Source of the DNA: Albugo candida
Taxonomy: Eukaryota > Oomycota > Peronosporomycetes > Albuginales
Assembly: GCA_040437565.1 (NCBI GenBank)
Contig: JBDOQK010000054.1
Coordinates: forward strand, 124,001-188,000
Direction: 5' to 3'
DNA length: 64,000 bases
Positions 31,572 to 44,619 of the stretch are shown here, piece by piece. The notes beneath the pieces were generated by a model. It was not told the origin of the DNA, searched no databases, and saw nothing but the letters and a program-made list of their open reading frames with translations. Both the position numbers and the translations under genes were made by a program. How positions within the stretch are numbered: the stretch's first letter is position 1; each line of letters begins with the position of its first letter.

Positions 31572-33323
31572 TCAATGCGTGAAAAGCTTATCGAACAACT
31601 CGACGTAGAATGTGATTCCTTCAAGAAATACGGTTTGGTGTAGCTTTTCATTGTGCTCATGCAGCAAGATTGGCGTATTTCTCATTGGTGAGAAACCAAA
31701 TGCAGGAATGCCAAGTTGGCGAATAAATCGGCTATCGGTAGCAGCGGGAAATACTTCAGTTTCCAATTCAACTCCAAATTGCTACCAGTGACACAATTGA
31801 GCTCTTCTCCCAATGAATCATGTATCATGGCAATTGTACCTTGCTGACCGACTGGAACACCTGCCACCATTGATTATCGTCATCCAATTTTGTAGTGTAA
31901 TGTTCGTACAGCGAGTTTTTCTGTGCAAACTCCCACGATAATCCTTCTTCAGCACACCATTCGTCCAGCATTGCCTACAAATAAAAAGCACATGAATCCT
32001 TCAATATCGATCGTGTTGCTACTTACTTTGAATGATAATATGTCTAAATGAGGTGAGATTCTGACGTCAAAACCAGCAATGGCTTCGGTCGGTATGACGT
32101 TGAGCGCATACGTCTCCCCTCCATCAACCGATACGCCACTTTTGAGATGTGTCAAATTGATTGTGGTGACATCACCCAAAGTCCTTTTCTTCATGTCACC
32201 GTGTTTGCATCCATCATCGATATGGAGCATTGCTTCTTGTGCCTTCCGAAACTCTAATGCCTGTCGCAGCCACGTAAGATTGATTCGTTCGCCTGTACAG
32301 CCAGGATGTGACCTTGTTGCAAATTTCGATTATTTTAGAGGTCGCAGTATTAGCGATAAAGCGACTCCCATGACCCGTGGGGCCTTCCGCTTTGACATAA
32401 AGCCACCAAGGAACCCGTTCACCGTAAAAAACCGTGTACGCTTCCTTTGGATTTGCAAGACCTTCATCAAATACACACGCAATCGGTTCCAATTGCTTAA
32501 ACTCCTCGCTTTGCAAAAAGGCATTCATGCCGTCAGCGCCTCCAATTTCTTCATCCGGTACAAACAATAAGTGAATATCGCGTTCTGGAGTGAATCCCTT
32601 ATCTCGTGTCTTCATCCGACGTATCGCCTCCACATACTGAATGCAGACTGATTTCATATCTTGCGCACCCCGACCATAAATGTATCCATCTGGAAGCACT
32701 TTTGGCTGCAAACTACATTCAGTAAATCAAAATAAGCAATAAAGCTATCTCTCACCTGAAAAGGATCGGAATCCCATTTTTCTCTCATTGCAGGAACGAC
32801 ATCGTAATGGGAATTGAGGATGATGCAAGGTAGCGATGAATCAATGCCTTTCCATGTAGCCTTTGGACGTAAAACTCAAGTCAAAAGAGACTTATTGCAA
32901 AGAGTTGAATAGGTACCAAAACAATCGGCTTTTTCTCGATCAAATCGAGTATTCTCACGTGTAACCCAACTTTATAACGCGATAAGCAAATGAGCTGAAA
33001 TGATTCGCATCAAAATACCTTCTTTGGTGTAATTTTGAATCCATAAAGCACACTTCATTACATAGTTAGACTACGCTATCATCTCATAGTACCTCACCTT
33101 TTGGTAACTTCCGTTTGGTCCTTCTCCGCTCACAGTTGGAATCGCAAGCAGCTCCAGGAAGCGTNNNNNNNNNNNNNNNNNNNNNNNNNNNNNNNNNNNN
33201 NNNNNNNNNNNNNNNNNNNNNNNNNNNNNNNNNNNNNNNNNNNNNNNNNNNNNNNNNNNNNNNNGACATGAACGTAAACGCATCACGGTTACGCGAAGGT
33301 TGCTTGTATGAAGGCTCAGCCAT
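31572..33323 (-). CDS. ACY1: aminoacylase-1 (M20 metallopeptidase)
   Basis: Cytosolic zinc enzyme that deacylates N-acyl amino acids. Exons on the minus strand begin MAEPSYKQPSRNRDAF, then the N gap 33165-33264 (no flanking duplicate), then RFLELLAIPTVSGEGPNGSY. The zinc motif LNSHYDVVPAMREKWDSDPF has the His and Asp ligands; GYIYGRGAQDMKSVCIQY and FVPDEEIGGADGMNAF carry the catalytic and metal Glu. GLANPKEAYTVFYGERVPWW and GPTGHGSRFI are ACY1-type. The last exon gives EVFPAATDSRFIRQLGIPAF and LLHEHNEKLHQ with the final His ligand. Introns of 45-60 bases. About 430 aa as expected; a short piece is lost in the gap. Head to head with the carrier gene. Confidence 0.9.
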
Positions 33324-33445
33324 TCGTTGTGCTACTTGTGCTCAATTGATTCCTAGGAACATTTCTCTCTCTATACGCAAAGAACTGTCATCTATTTCCG
33401 AAAGCGATTCACGTCACAGAGTCGATAAGCGCATCACTCTGTGTA

Positions 33446-34940
33446 ATGGACCTTTTGAAGCCGGTACGCAAAGCAGTCACCGATCCGCAGCTACCGCAAT
33501 CAAGCCTACATGAACCTAGCATGATTGACGAAGATTGGGAGGAATGGAGTCCCGAAAAAGGATCGTTCTTGCACCATATGATGGCAGGATCTGCAGCAGG
33601 TGTGGCAGAACACGTATCTATATTCCCAATTGACACAATTAAAGTGCGAAGTCCGACAATTCGTTGCGTGCATTTGGACTGAATATGTCGTTATGCTTCA
33701 AACACGTAGACTCACATGCAATGCGAACAATGTCATTGGAGCGGTAGTAGTAGCAAATCCTCAGCCTTAGAAACCCTCCGAAGGCTTTTAAAGGAAGAAG
33801 GACCGCTTCGATTGTTTCGGGGAGTCAGCACAATGCTGGGCGCGAGCTTACCCGCGCATGCATTGTATTTCTCGATATTTGAATATGCAAAGCGAACATT
33901 TGGTGCGAATTGCGCGGAACCAACGCCTTTTGCTTCGGGTACATACGTATTTGGTAAATAGATGGCTGTATCGGGCTAAAAAGCGCGTTTTTCGCCAGGT
34001 GCGGCGGGAGTATGCGGGACGATATGTCATGATCTCATTATGACCCCAATGGATGTACGATTCCGTATTGAATCTCATCAATTCCATCGTTGTGAAGAAG
34101 GGCTGTCTGTATTTCGTTAGCTCGTGAAACAGCGTCTACAGCTAGGATACTACAGCGGAGTGTGGAACTGTATGAAAACAGTGCGTGCGAATTGGACCTC
34201 AAAGGGTATCGATATTGACTCATATTGGTAGATCACACGCACCGAAGGATTACGAGCGTTTTACATCAGTTTTCCCACGACGCTGCTCATGAATCTTCCA
34301 TACAGTATGATTATGGTGTCTGCCAATGAATCCTTCAAAAAGATGCTCAATCCGACCGGAGAAATGAATGTGATTGCTTATCTCTCATCCGGTGCAGCAG
34401 CTGGAGCTTTGGTACGCATTCGATGACACTGCATACGATCTGTTGCCAACTGTGTGATGTATCAGGCAGGCGCATTGACGAATCCGTTGGATGTCGCGAA
34501 AACGAGATTACAGACCCAAAACATTTTTGTAGAAAACGAAATTGCGGTATTGATGTCCTCAACGTGTATCACAAGTCTTTGACGATCAATGTACGTATCT
34601 GTGCATGCTAGTGTCATCAAGTGCCATGCAAGCAATTGGAGTCAGTCCATCGAACACAAAGCGCTTCGTTGTCGCACACATTGGCTCGAGAGAAGGTAAG
34701 TCTTGTTGTTGGTGACATTTCTTGATGCTCAACGTCGATGTCTATCAGCCAGAACACGTCTTGCGACCACGCGTGCAATATCGTGGTCTCGTGGACACTC
34801 TGATCCAAATCGGCACACAAGAAGGCATCGGAGGCTACTTTAGAGGAGTATGTCCTCGTTTGCTGCTCCACGCTCCGTCCGTTGCGATATCCTGGACAAC
34901 TTTTGAAGTCCTTAAGAAGATACTGGACCCAGATTCTTGA
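33446..34940 (+). CDS. mitochondrial iron carrier, mitoferrin (MRS3/4) type
   Basis: SLC25-family carrier of the inner mitochondrial membrane. Three PxDxxK signatures, one per repeat: SIFPIDTIK, TPMDVV and NPLDVAKTRLQ. FLHHMMAGSAAGVAEHVSIF, LRLFRGVSTMLGASLPAHAL and SGAAAGALTNPLDVAK match mitoferrins, as does the ending RGVCPRLLLHAPSVAISWTT. At least six introns of about 45-65 bases; one short gap between exons near 34570-34720 I did not resolve fully. It would import Fe(II) for Fe-S cluster and haem synthesis. Promoter shared with ACY1, about 120 bases. Confidence 0.8.
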
Positions 34941-35231
34941 GTGTGCAAAGAAAGACATCGTATAGCCGCCAACCACACTGCATCGACGCATTGTCGAGAT
35001 ACTGGATCGTGCGTACAGAAATCATCAATTTTGTGATAGAGAAACTCGTGTGCAAAAATATGAGACTATCTTATACTTTTAATTATCATCGCCTGGCGGG
35101 AGCATTTTGGGGGTTGATCGATGGGGTTTTCACGCTTGGATGCTGCTGCTTCTCTTCTGGCAGCTGATTTTCTATCACAAGACTGAGCTGCTCTTTTACT
35201 CGAAAATTTGATCTGTAGACTCAACTTCACT

Positions 35232-37116
35232 TCAAAGCAATTGGGGAAGAAGACTTGTGCTCCCATCTAGGTATTGAGGTCTGGACTGGATCGGATACCG
35301 AGCTGAATTAGTCGGCATGATCGAAGTATCAGCGGACCGTACACTAGCACGGCATAGTGGGCAAGAATGCTCTCGATCCAGCCATTCTGAAACACACTCT
35401 TCACAGAAAATATGGGAGCAGCTCAATTTGACTGGACGCTTCATTCGCTCATAACATATCGAGCAATCCGGGGAACCAGCTTCCACTACGTCTTCTTCGG
35501 TCACATACGTTCCAAACTCAAGATTCAGTGATAGAAAAGAGCGAATCAATGTATAGATCGTCTGTGCCTGAAGCGCAAGAACCAAAGCCTGATGCAACAA
35601 TGAGCAGTAACCAAAATATTTTCCGAGAAAGGTGCTTTACCTTCATGAAAATGTATGCAAATGTCACGGCATCTGCGACGGATTCCGTCGAGCCAATCTG
35701 AGTAAACGCTGTAGCATAAAGAAAAAGCCTCGAGGACGATAGTTGCGTACCTGATAATACGTGCACCACGGCACTCCAGCCAACGCGGAGCGTGTGAAAA
35801 TGGAGACGACTTCGATGATTGCAAGAAGCTTTCTCTAAAAGTGACATGAAGAGTGAGGTATGAAATCGACACCCTCGAGAAATTGGATCTCACTTTGCGT
35901 CGATAATAGAGAACGTGCCAATTTGGACCGCTTGAAGAGAGCCTAGCGGAAGTATCGTCATCATGCATATCATTTTCATGCTCTAATCTTGTGAGTTCCG
36001 AGTCGGGCAAAGTCGTGTGCGTTCTCCCGTAAAAAGCAGTACTCGATCCACACAGCTTTACAAGCGCTTGACATTTCACCATAAATTGTGTCCATACTTC
36101 TAATGTCATTGCGGTTGCCATTGCTTTCAGAATGATACTGAAAAGCCGTATAATAAAGTCTAACGCGTGAATGATCAGCACCTCTACTTCATAGGAGCCT
36201 GAATTATCGTACCATTCACGAGAATCGCGCCAATCACTTTCCAAAATAAATCTTTGACTGCTACATCGCTCTTCGAATCAAATGAATCCGTCTGAAGGAA
36301 CAAATTCTTTTTGAATTGGCGGTACGGATTGATATCTCCATTGACACATGCGAGCGCAAATATATCGATAATACAAATTGCAGCGATTCCAAAAACCTTG
36401 TAATTGTTCACATTCTCTTTCAGTACGATCTGACCTCGAAGTCGTTGGTCGAGACCCATTATCGATAGACTTCCGGTGACAAGAATAAAAATGCCCAATG
36501 TATGTTGATACGCAAAATGCAATAGGAACAAAGAGAGAAATGGGAGTGATTGATGACATCGACGATACAGATTCTTCAATTCTTCGTATAAAGAGAGATC
36601 CGTCTCATCATTTCCATTTTCCGGCTCGGTTCCTCCCTCTGACTCTCCATTTTCTATCGGAAGTATCTGATTCCTTCTCTGTGAAGCTGAATTGGAATTG
36701 GTACCGTCTGTAATTCCATCCCGGCTTTGCTCTTCCACAGGAAGCCCAGATGGAGTATGTTCCAAAGGCCCCGACGTCGTGAGTAGCTGCTGGTTGATTC
36801 CACGCAATCGATCGATTTGAACGCGGAGAATCTGACTTGAGAGACATCGAAATGTGCTGGAATCGATAGTAATGGTACTGCTTTGCGGTTCTTCCAGGGC
36901 AGCATCCGAGACGCCATTTTCAGGAGCCAACAAAGCGATCCTTTGTGTTACATTTTCACTCATTTGCGTGTTTTCCGCGACGTTTAAAGGCGTACTGCTT
37001 GTCGTTTCGCACGAAAGCGTACGTTCCGTGTCGTCCATCCGCTCAACCTCTCGTACACCATCCCCATCAGCGCAAATAATCGCTGATTCCGAAGGAATCA
37101 CGGGATAGAGAACCAT
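35232..37116 (-). CDS. RNFT1/2-like RING finger membrane protein
   Basis: Starts MVLYPVIPSESAIICADG (37116; an in-frame Met at 37188 is less likely). A Ser/Thr/Glu-rich cytosolic region is followed by several membrane helices (LPFLSLFLLHFAYQHTLGIF, GIAAICIIDIFALACV, DLFWKVIGAILVNGTIIQ, VEVLIIHALDFIIRLFSIIL). A later exon has FWLLLIVASGFGSC, and the C-terminal RING reads DCSICYERMKRPVKL, CSHIFCEECVSEWL and HSCPLCRASV (C3HC4). Order and helix number match RNFT1/2 and their plant homologs, ER E3 ubiquitin ligases. About five introns. Head to head with the MYB gene across about 640 bases. Confidence 0.75.
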
Positions 37117-37757
37117 TTTAAAGTGTAGAGACAATAGAGAAAACAAAGTGTTTATTGGCTTAAAAAACACTGTCAATCGGATGCGCAAAATGGTACTTTG
37201 TTACTGCTATTACGCGCGTTCTCTTTCAATTGAACAGGTGGATGTGGGTGTCGTGTCCATACGTAAAAGCATACAAAATGCGTACAGTCTTATTAGCTCA
37301 CATGTCAATCGCTGACGCAACGTAAATCGAAGAAAAAGCAGTAAGAAAAGTGATGGAGTAGCGACACAAAAATCGAATATAAAATCACACACAACGATTT
37401 CATGTGTTACGCAGACACACTGACGGAACGGATTGTCATCTGTGTGCTTTGTCCATCGCATTCGAATCTTTTTAGATTTACACTCTCTGTCCCCGTCTCT
37501 GCATAACTATTGTTTCATCGATATTCTTTCGTATTGGCTGAAAGTTTTGGTCTAAAATTGAGACATCGATGCATTTCCACTTCTCTTTTCTATTGAACGG
37601 TTTCCGCGAAAATAGAATAATTGTCGAGCTTCCTGCTTTCCCACCGCTCGGCAATCCGACTGATCTTAAGACTTTAGTTTTCGCAAGTACGAGTGCATAC
37701 TGTGACCCAATTGAGATCTCACTAAAGCTCGACCAAAGCTCAGATCTCTACTAAATC
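37117..37757. other. divergent intergenic region
   Basis: Spacer between the RNFT-like gene and the MYB gene. A short open frame at about 37569-37754 in frame with nothing else may be 5' leader. No clear motif. Confidence 0.4.
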
Positions 37758-40022
37758 ATGTCGGCTACATCGGGTTTGGCTGCATCTCGCGATGAGGGTT
37801 TTGTGGCCAAAACAGTAGCCGTCAATGAGTCTATTTGCGATGTGACATTAGAACCGCATTGGATGCGGCCTTTGTCCGCTAAGAGCCTGAAAACTTCGCC
37901 ACGAAAGAGGGAGAGGACAGATAGTTTATCGCAACAATTGGCACCTCCAATATCGCAACGACAGAAATCTCAGGATAGTTGTGATCAGGAGAAGCTTCAA
38001 TCTGTGAGCATGCATGAGGCATCATTGGGCAAAGCTGATACGCAATTCAATTCTACGATTGGTACTAAAACTAATTTAGCAAAGGAAAAGAGCAATCCCA
38101 GGAGGTGGACAAAGCAGGAGGTACGATGAAAGTACTCGTTACAGAATTGTCAATGGCTGGGTCTCTTACAGGATGAAGCATTGCGTCTCGCGGTGGAGAG
38201 GAGTGGTGAACGGAATTGGAAGGTTGATGGAATACTATCAGCACTTGATGTGGAATGATAGAGTGAGATGTGTGTTTAGACCATTGCTGATCAAGTTCCT
38301 GGTCGGAATCATACACAGTGCTTGCAACGATGGACAAAAGTGTTAAAGCCTGGATTGATTAAAGTACGCAGATCTGATTCACGGCTACATCCTGATAGAA
38401 AGACTTGACTCTTTAGGGTCATTGGACCATCGAGGAAGATGCGAAACTTAAAGGGCTGGTCGCAAATGGGATTCGAAATTGGGGTCATGTCGCGTCTATG
38501 ATTCCGGGTCGAACGTATGCCTCTTAATTGGGTGATTTTTGAAGATAAACGAGTCGAGTTTTCGGTAGATCCAAGCAGTGTCGGGAACGATGGTGCAATC
38601 ATTTAGACCCGAACATTAACAAAGGGTGCTGCACTACCAATATATAATTTGCTCGAGCTCACGCGTAATCGCACATGTTAGGTCATATTCTGAAGAGGAG
38701 GATCGTATCATTTTAGAAATGCAGGCAAGACTAGGCAATCGATGGTCGGTGATCGCTCAGCATCTAAAAGTATGACTACGACCATCGGATTCAGTGCTTG
38801 ACGACAATTTTTTGACAGGGTCGGACGGAGGATGCTGTGAAAATACGCTGGAAATCACTCAAGCGAGGACATCGATCTCTGTATAAGGAATGTAGGGACA
38901 AAAAAAATGATCAAAGGTCGAAAGAGAGCTCAGCATTCGTCCAGTGTGAGGACCTTCTCAATGTGACACCAAGCAAGAAGGTTCCAGTCGTGCTTTTCCC
39001 AAAAGAACCAGAATCTACAGCCTTAGCTGCCCACTTGCACTCATCGAATTTCTCGGGACAGCAAGTGCCTTCCAGCGATGCAACTCAAGCTATTCCCGTG
39101 TCATCATACGTAGTCCGAATGAACAAGTTGACAAATATTTTGCCAGAATCAGGTTCCCGTCAACATAGTCCAGCCTGCATCATAAATGGTGTTAGAACAT
39201 CCGCTAGCAGTGCGTCCAAGCCAAACGCGCCGACCCAACTGGTGACAACTAACCTTCCGCTGGATACGCCTCCATATTGGCATCGCTCATCAGCAGTCGA
39301 GATGGTGCGTGCATAGAAATTGTGCTCAACGTAATAACTCAGCAACTGTGTGCTTTTAGCCGAGCAATTCGACTCCATTGAATAATTTCTCGCAGCAATT
39401 CACCCCAATATCTGTGTATCCGCCCGAATTACATTATGGCCAAGCGATTACTGCTTCCGATCGAGTAGTACGAAAAAGCCCTTCACGAGAAGAATGGGGC
39501 TCATCAAGCACCCCACGAAATGTCTATCCTCCATACTCGGCTATTCATGCTCATGCAAATGATCTGCTGCAGCAGCAACGACTACGTTTAATCGTACAAG
39601 AACGTGATAAAGCAGCACTTGTTTTCTCATCTGCTCTTTCACCGGGTCAAGCATTGCTGACAAAAGAGCTGGAAGCGAATAAGGAGAGACAAAAGGAGCA
39701 GCAGGCCTTCATGCATCAGGGATGGAATAATGCTGCGCAAGTTATGATGTTGCTAAACCATGTATGCTAAATGTCTGTGTAATTCTTTGGCCTTTTATTT
39801 GACTGATTCGGGGAGTAGGATAGTGAAACCTGTGAAGATTCCAGTCTCTCGTATGAAGGCTTGATGGAAAAAGTAAGGCTATCAGAGCTTAAGCCTTCCG
39901 GAGATGAGTTTTTAGAATCCAACGAAGTCGACGACGCAGGTAGACATATCGCGCTGCTCTCTTTGGCTTGGATTGAGTGTGTCTTGGTAGATGAGTCGAG
40001 CAGAAGAAAAGCTTTCACTTGA
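37758..40022 (+). CDS. three-repeat (R1R2R3) MYB transcription factor
   Basis: Starts MSATSGLAASRDEGF. Three MYB repeats assembled over short introns: R1 RRWTKQE then DEALRLAVERSGERNWK and DQVPGRNHTQCLQRWTKVL; R2 GHWTIEEDAKLKGLVANGIR, NWGHVASMIPGR, then QCRERWCNHLDP; R3 YSEEEDRIILEMQARLGNRW and SVIAQHLKGRTEDAVKIRWK. Regular Trp spacing throughout. The tail is Ser/Pro/Gln-rich; the last exon ends SSRRKAFT at about 40022, after an intron at about 39763-39818. 3R-MYBs control mitotic genes in plants; oomycete 3R-MYBs act in sporulation, so a cell-cycle or sporulation role is likely (family knowledge). Confidence 0.85.
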
Positions 40023-40203
40023 AGCTTGATAGATTTGTATCAATGTGCTGAATGCGATTGTATCATAGTGATCAAAGGCAACTGTAGACGTACAACACGC
40101 TGTATTCCTACAAACCCTTGGTGTGAGAATAGAAAGGGTTTTTGTATCGAATTCGCAGATTAACATCAAATAAAACTCGCATCTAATACTGCGAGAAATC
40201 TGT

Positions 40204-40407
40204 TCATCGGGCCTCGAATTGTATGAGACGTTTTGTTCGTGCTTTGTACATGATGCGATATCCACAGGCACGACAGCGGATTGGATCTCGTGCCGAAAGA
40301 TAATTTACAATACCACAATCCCCACATATGTATTTTATTTCTGAATCTTTCACATTATCCATGCGAGTGGAGCCGGAAGGCGCGGAATTGTTGTCCATTA
40401 ATTCCAA
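40204..40407 (-). CDS. RPB12: RNA polymerase I/II/III shared subunit RPABC4 (RPB12)
   Basis: 67 aa. The C-terminal part [20 protein letters not shown] followed by [20 protein letters not shown] is the RPB12 signature: a C-x2-C-x13-C-x2-C zinc ribbon and the conserved YRIMYK-x-RTKR tail. The N-terminal extension ([18 protein letters not shown]) is longer than in yeast or human. Shared by all three nuclear RNA polymerases. Confidence 0.92.
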   Translation of the reverse strand: MELMDNNSAPSGSTRMDNVKDSEIKYICGDCGIVNYLSARDPIRCRACGYRIMYKARTKRLIQFEAR

Positions 40408-40512
40408 TCCAATTTAATAGTACCGTTACATATTTCTCATAAGGCTATACTGCTCTGATTGGATGTTATTACAGCACCTTGGCTAGTCATTGGCTGTAAT
40501 AATACGATCGAC
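40408..40512. promoter_or_regulatory. short head-to-head promoter between RPB12 and NMD3
   Basis: Only 105 bases separate the two divergent ATGs. The region must hold both promoters and both leaders. AT-rich; contains CTGATTGGATG, a CCAAT box in reverse (ATTGG). Functional claim is inference. Confidence 0.45.
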
Positions 40513-42725
40513 ATGATGATGCTTGACCAACGGAATTTGACGGATCACTTGCCGACAATGTGAGCGTTTATGCAGTCAGGAATGCTCGAATAGATCTAAT
40601 TTGTTGTCTACATAGTCTTTGTTGCATATGCTCGACAGCAATCCAAGCAAGTGCCGCCAATATTTGCTCTACATGCTTGAAAAATGAGACGGACATCAGT
40701 GAGAAAATACCTAAAGAATACATCATACAGCAATGTCGTGGATGCCTCAAGTATGCAAACTTCATATTTAATATCACACGCTATACGCTAATACGCATCC
40801 TTCTTTTCAGATGGCAACGACCTCCGTGGATTGCAGCAGAATTGGAGTCCAAAGAACTGCTTGCGTTGTGTCTAAAGAAAATCAGCGGCTTACAACACGT
40901 GAAATTGGTGGATGCGGTGTGGATATGGACTGAACCTCATTCAAAAAGACTTCAGCTCAAAATAACCATTCAAAAAGAAGTTTTAAGCAAAGTGGTGATC
41001 CAACAGGCTCTATTGATCAATTTTATAGTGAGAAATTTGCAATGCGATGACTGCCAGTCGATTTTTTCAAATCAATCATGGAAAGCTGTGGTCCAAGTGA
41101 GGCAGAAACTCGACCATAAACGCACNNNNNNNNNNNNNNNNNNNNNNNNNNNNNNNNNNNNNNNNNNNNNNNNNNNNNNNNNNNNNNNNNNNNNNNNNNN
41201 NNNNNNNNNNNNNNNNNNNNNNNNNGTGAGCGTTTATGCAGTCAGGAATGCTCGAATAGATCTAATTTGTTGTCTACATAGTCTTTGTTGCATATGCTCG
41301 ACAGCAATCCAAGCAAGTGCCGCCAATATTTGCTCTACATGCTTGAAAAATGAGACGGACATCAGTGAGAAAATACCTAAAGAATACATCATACAGCAAT
41401 GTCGTGGATGCCTCAAGTATGCAAACTTCATATTTAATATCACACGCTATACGCTAATACGCATCCTTCTTTTCAGATGGCAACGACCTCCGTGGATTGC
41501 AGCAGAATTGGAGTCCAAAGAACTGCTTGCGTTGTGTCTAAAGAAAATCAGCGGCTTACAACACGTGAAATTGGTGGATGCGGTGTGGATATGGACTGAA
41601 CCTCATTCAAAAAGACTTCAGCTCAAAATAACCATTCAAAAAGAAGTTTTAAGCAAAGTGGTGATCCAACAGGCTCTATTGATCAATTTTATAGTGAGAA
41701 ATTTGCAATGCGATGACTGCCAGTCGATTTTTTCAAATCAATCATGGAAAGCTGTGGTCCAAGTGAGGCAGAAACTCGACCATAAACGCACATTTTACTT
41801 TTTGGAGCAGTTGATATTGAAACATCAAGCGCATGCAAAGACTTCGAGCATTGAAACACAGCCTAATGGCGTCGACTTTTTCTTTCTTGAGAGAAATCAC
41901 GCCCAACGATTTGTAGACTTTTTGGAAGAATGTGTTCCGCTCAAGTACGTTCTTCAAACGCCGAATCCCTTGATACTGATCTCGGTACGTGTACCAGGCT
42001 CAAAACAGCTAAGAAACTTGTTTCGGCCGATAATCATAGCAACACACACAATTACAAATTCACGTACTCGGTCGAAATAGCTCCTGTCTGTAAAGATGAT
42101 CTGGTTGTACTCCCGATAAAGCTGGCTCGAAGTCTCGGTAATATACACAATCTGTGCTTGGTGACTTCAGTATCCTCTTCTATTCATGTGGTGGACCCGT
42201 TCACATTGCAAACGTAAGAAGCTTGTTCTTAATCAGAGCTTGTTCTTAATCAGAGCTTGATCTCAAACTCTTTATAGGGCGGAAATTGACGGTGGAAAGT
42301 ATTGGCGTCATCCCTTCCAAGGCGTTCGGTCAGTCAAAGCTCTCAAGGAGTACACAGTTCTGGATATCAACCCATGCATTCGAGCTCAAGGGGATGGTAA
42401 GGCGTATCATGTGAATAAGAAGACGCGCTTAGTCGAAGTCGAAGTCGTTCGAGAATGTGATTTTGGCGTCAATGATAATCGGTTTTTTGCTGTCACACAT
42501 CTTGGAAACGTGCTTCATGTTGGAGACACTGTTCTCTGCTACGACCTCACAAGCTCTGTGTTCAATGACAATGATATTAAGCCGCTCGAGGAACTCAAAA
42601 TCACGCTTCCAGATGTTGTGCTCGTGCGGAAGAAATTCTCCAGGCGAAGCAAAAAGCGGAATTGGAAACTCCAACAATTGAAGGAAATTCATTCTGAGCT
42701 TCCGGGTCAGAAGAACAATCGAGTT
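40513..42725 (+). CDS. NMD3: 60S ribosomal export protein NMD3
   Basis: Exon 1 40513-40559 (MMMLDQRNLTDHLPT), intron 40560-40615, then ILCCICSTAIQASAANICST with the paired Cys of the first zinc ribbon, QQCRGCLK, an intron, WQRPPWIAAELESKELLALC and LVDAVWIWTEPHSKRLQLKI. Later stretches QKEVLSKVVIQQALLINFIV, KAVVQVRQKLDHKRTFYFLE, KDDLVVLPIKLARSLGN and LPDVVLVRKKFSRRSKKRNW match NMD3 to near its end. The C-terminus with the export signal falls in the N gap 42726-42825. It is the adaptor that carries pre-60S subunits to the exportin Crm1. Interrupted by an assembly duplicate. Confidence 0.92.
40560..41791 (+). repeat. 566-base direct duplication around a 100-N gap
   Basis: 40560-41125 recurs at 41226-41791, offset 666, with N at 41126-41225. 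It doubles part of NMD3; the real gene has this segment once. Confidence 0.9.
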
Positions 42726-42825
42726 NNNNNNNNNNNNNNNNNNNNNNNNNNNNNNNNNNNNNNNNNNNNNNNNNNNNNNNNNNNNNNNNNNNNNNNNNNN
42801 NNNNNNNNNNNNNNNNNNNNNNNNN

Positions 42826-44619
42826 TGTCGTGCCATTGACAGAGCGTGCCAACACCTTTTGTCGAAACAGATCGTCGTTCGACACGACAGCCGCAGTCAG
42901 ATGGGCATGCATTTTCTCCAAAAGTTGCAAAACTAGATCCAGTTGGTCGTCGCTGTACTTCGTAAGAATTTGAAATGGACCAAAAATCTCAGTGGTAACC
43001 AATTCGAAGTTCTCCTTTTTTAGAATCTCCTCCAAAGGAACAAAGACCGCTGTTGGTCGGATCGCACCATAGACTTTTGGAATCGAATGATTTTCTACCA
43101 CAAAGTCTCAATGAGACAAAGTCCCTACCAGGAAGATGATCCTTACCGAGTTCCTTTCCTCCAAAACTCAGACGGGCACCGGGTATTTTCAAAAGAGTCT
43201 CGACGTGACCAAGCATTCGTTCGGTGGTAACGGTCAGAACTGGTCCAATGGTGAGGTTAGACAGCTTTCGACGCTCGGCAAGTTGACCAAGCTTCTCCTC
43301 AATACCGACATCCACCCAATTTTGATGCATGAAAAGAATTGACTGAGCTGAGCATTTTTGTCCAGAGCAAGCGTAAGCATCCTAGACCATCATACAAAGT
43401 TGAGAGAACTTTTGTTTACACACTGCTGTGGTCATCCAACCTGGTCACACGTCCATGCAACATATTCTTGCTCATGCACATCGGGACCAAGGATCTGTAA
43501 AAAGAACGTGGTCAAGAATCTAGTCGCTAGACACATCACAAGGCTTACCTTCCAGTCAAATCCTGCATCCTCCAATTTGATTCGACCGACCATATCAAGT
43601 GCGAGCTTCTCAGCTACAGCCGAAGACCTGGAGAAAATGTACAATTTTGTCACGATGACAGAAGTAAGATGCAGGTTTCTCTACCCAGTAAAGAGTGTGT
43701 TTCGCGGCTTTGCAGCAGTGAGCACTGCATTCATCACTTGACCGTTCGAATGAATCAAATCCACATCTCTTGGTGGCAAGCCACAAGCATGAAGCATTCG
43801 TAGTGCCTCCTGCATCACAATACTGACTTTCGAATCAACTTTGATCAATACTTTATTGCCCATATACAAGGCTCCCATCAACTGTAGCAATGGAATTTCA
43901 AACGGGAAATTGAACGGAGTGATCAGCGCCACAGGACCATAGGGCCATCGGTACCCAACACTGGTTTGACCCACATGATTACCGGGAGCTCCAAACGACT
44001 TGGCCAAAAATCGAACTTGATCGCCACCAAAATTCTCAAAGAATTTTTCCGTCACGATGACTTCAGTCTCAGCTTGCATGTAGCTTTTGGGTGAGACTCG
44101 TTGGATAAGTCGAGTGAAAAAATCAGCGACTTGGGGATCGCGTAACATTGCGGCGGCTTTGTGCGATATATCTCCATAAAGAACATAACTGCAATAACGA
44201 TGATGAAACTACGGACTCGGTAAAGCTGAGATCCCACCGTTCCACGTTATTGAGAGGATTATGAAGTCCATATTTTGGCGTTTGTCGGAGACTTTGAATA
44301 AAAGGCTCAATTTCTTTCGTTGAGGTGGAAGGCATTTTGAGAAATGTTTCGCCATTGAGAGGATCAACGATTTCTTCCGTCATTTCAGTATTTGTCCATT
44401 GTCCATTCACTTGAGAATCAGTCAATAAACATGTTCATACTCGAAAGGGAAAGCTTTTTTACCGAAATTTTGGCCGATTCCTGGTTTACTGCTCGTCAAG
44501 TTATTGGGATCGACAGTCGCCCAGCTTGGAATCGCTGAATAACAACGACAATCCTTCAGCGAATGGCGAGAAAAGAACGATACAATTGGCGTTCGACATG
44601 GACGCAAAAAGCGAAGCAT
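42826..44619 (-). CDS. ALDH12A1: delta-1-pyrroline-5-carboxylate dehydrogenase, plant ALDH12 type
   Basis: Mitochondrial enzyme oxidising P5C to glutamate, last step of proline breakdown. The start MLRFLRPCRTPIVSFFSRHS is a presequence. Exons join in frame: QNF/VNGQWTNTEM, PLNNVER/YVLYGDISHKAA, and onward through FFTRLIQRVSPKSYMQAETE, FLAKSFGAPGNHVGQTSVGY and RWPYGPVALITPFNFPFEIP. RIKLEDAGFDWK/ILGPDV is typical of ALDH12; the catalytic Cys lies in YACSGQKCSAQS. TTEIFGPFQILTKY and the end VNGTT lead into the N gap 42726-42825, so about 40-60 residues are missing. The ALDH12 branch is plant-like rather than animal ALDH4. About five introns. Confidence 0.88.

Noticed and set aside
40560-41125. 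Tandem duplication inside NMD3
   Set aside because: Exact repeat around a 100-N gap; NMD3 is normally single copy for this segment, so an assembly overlap.
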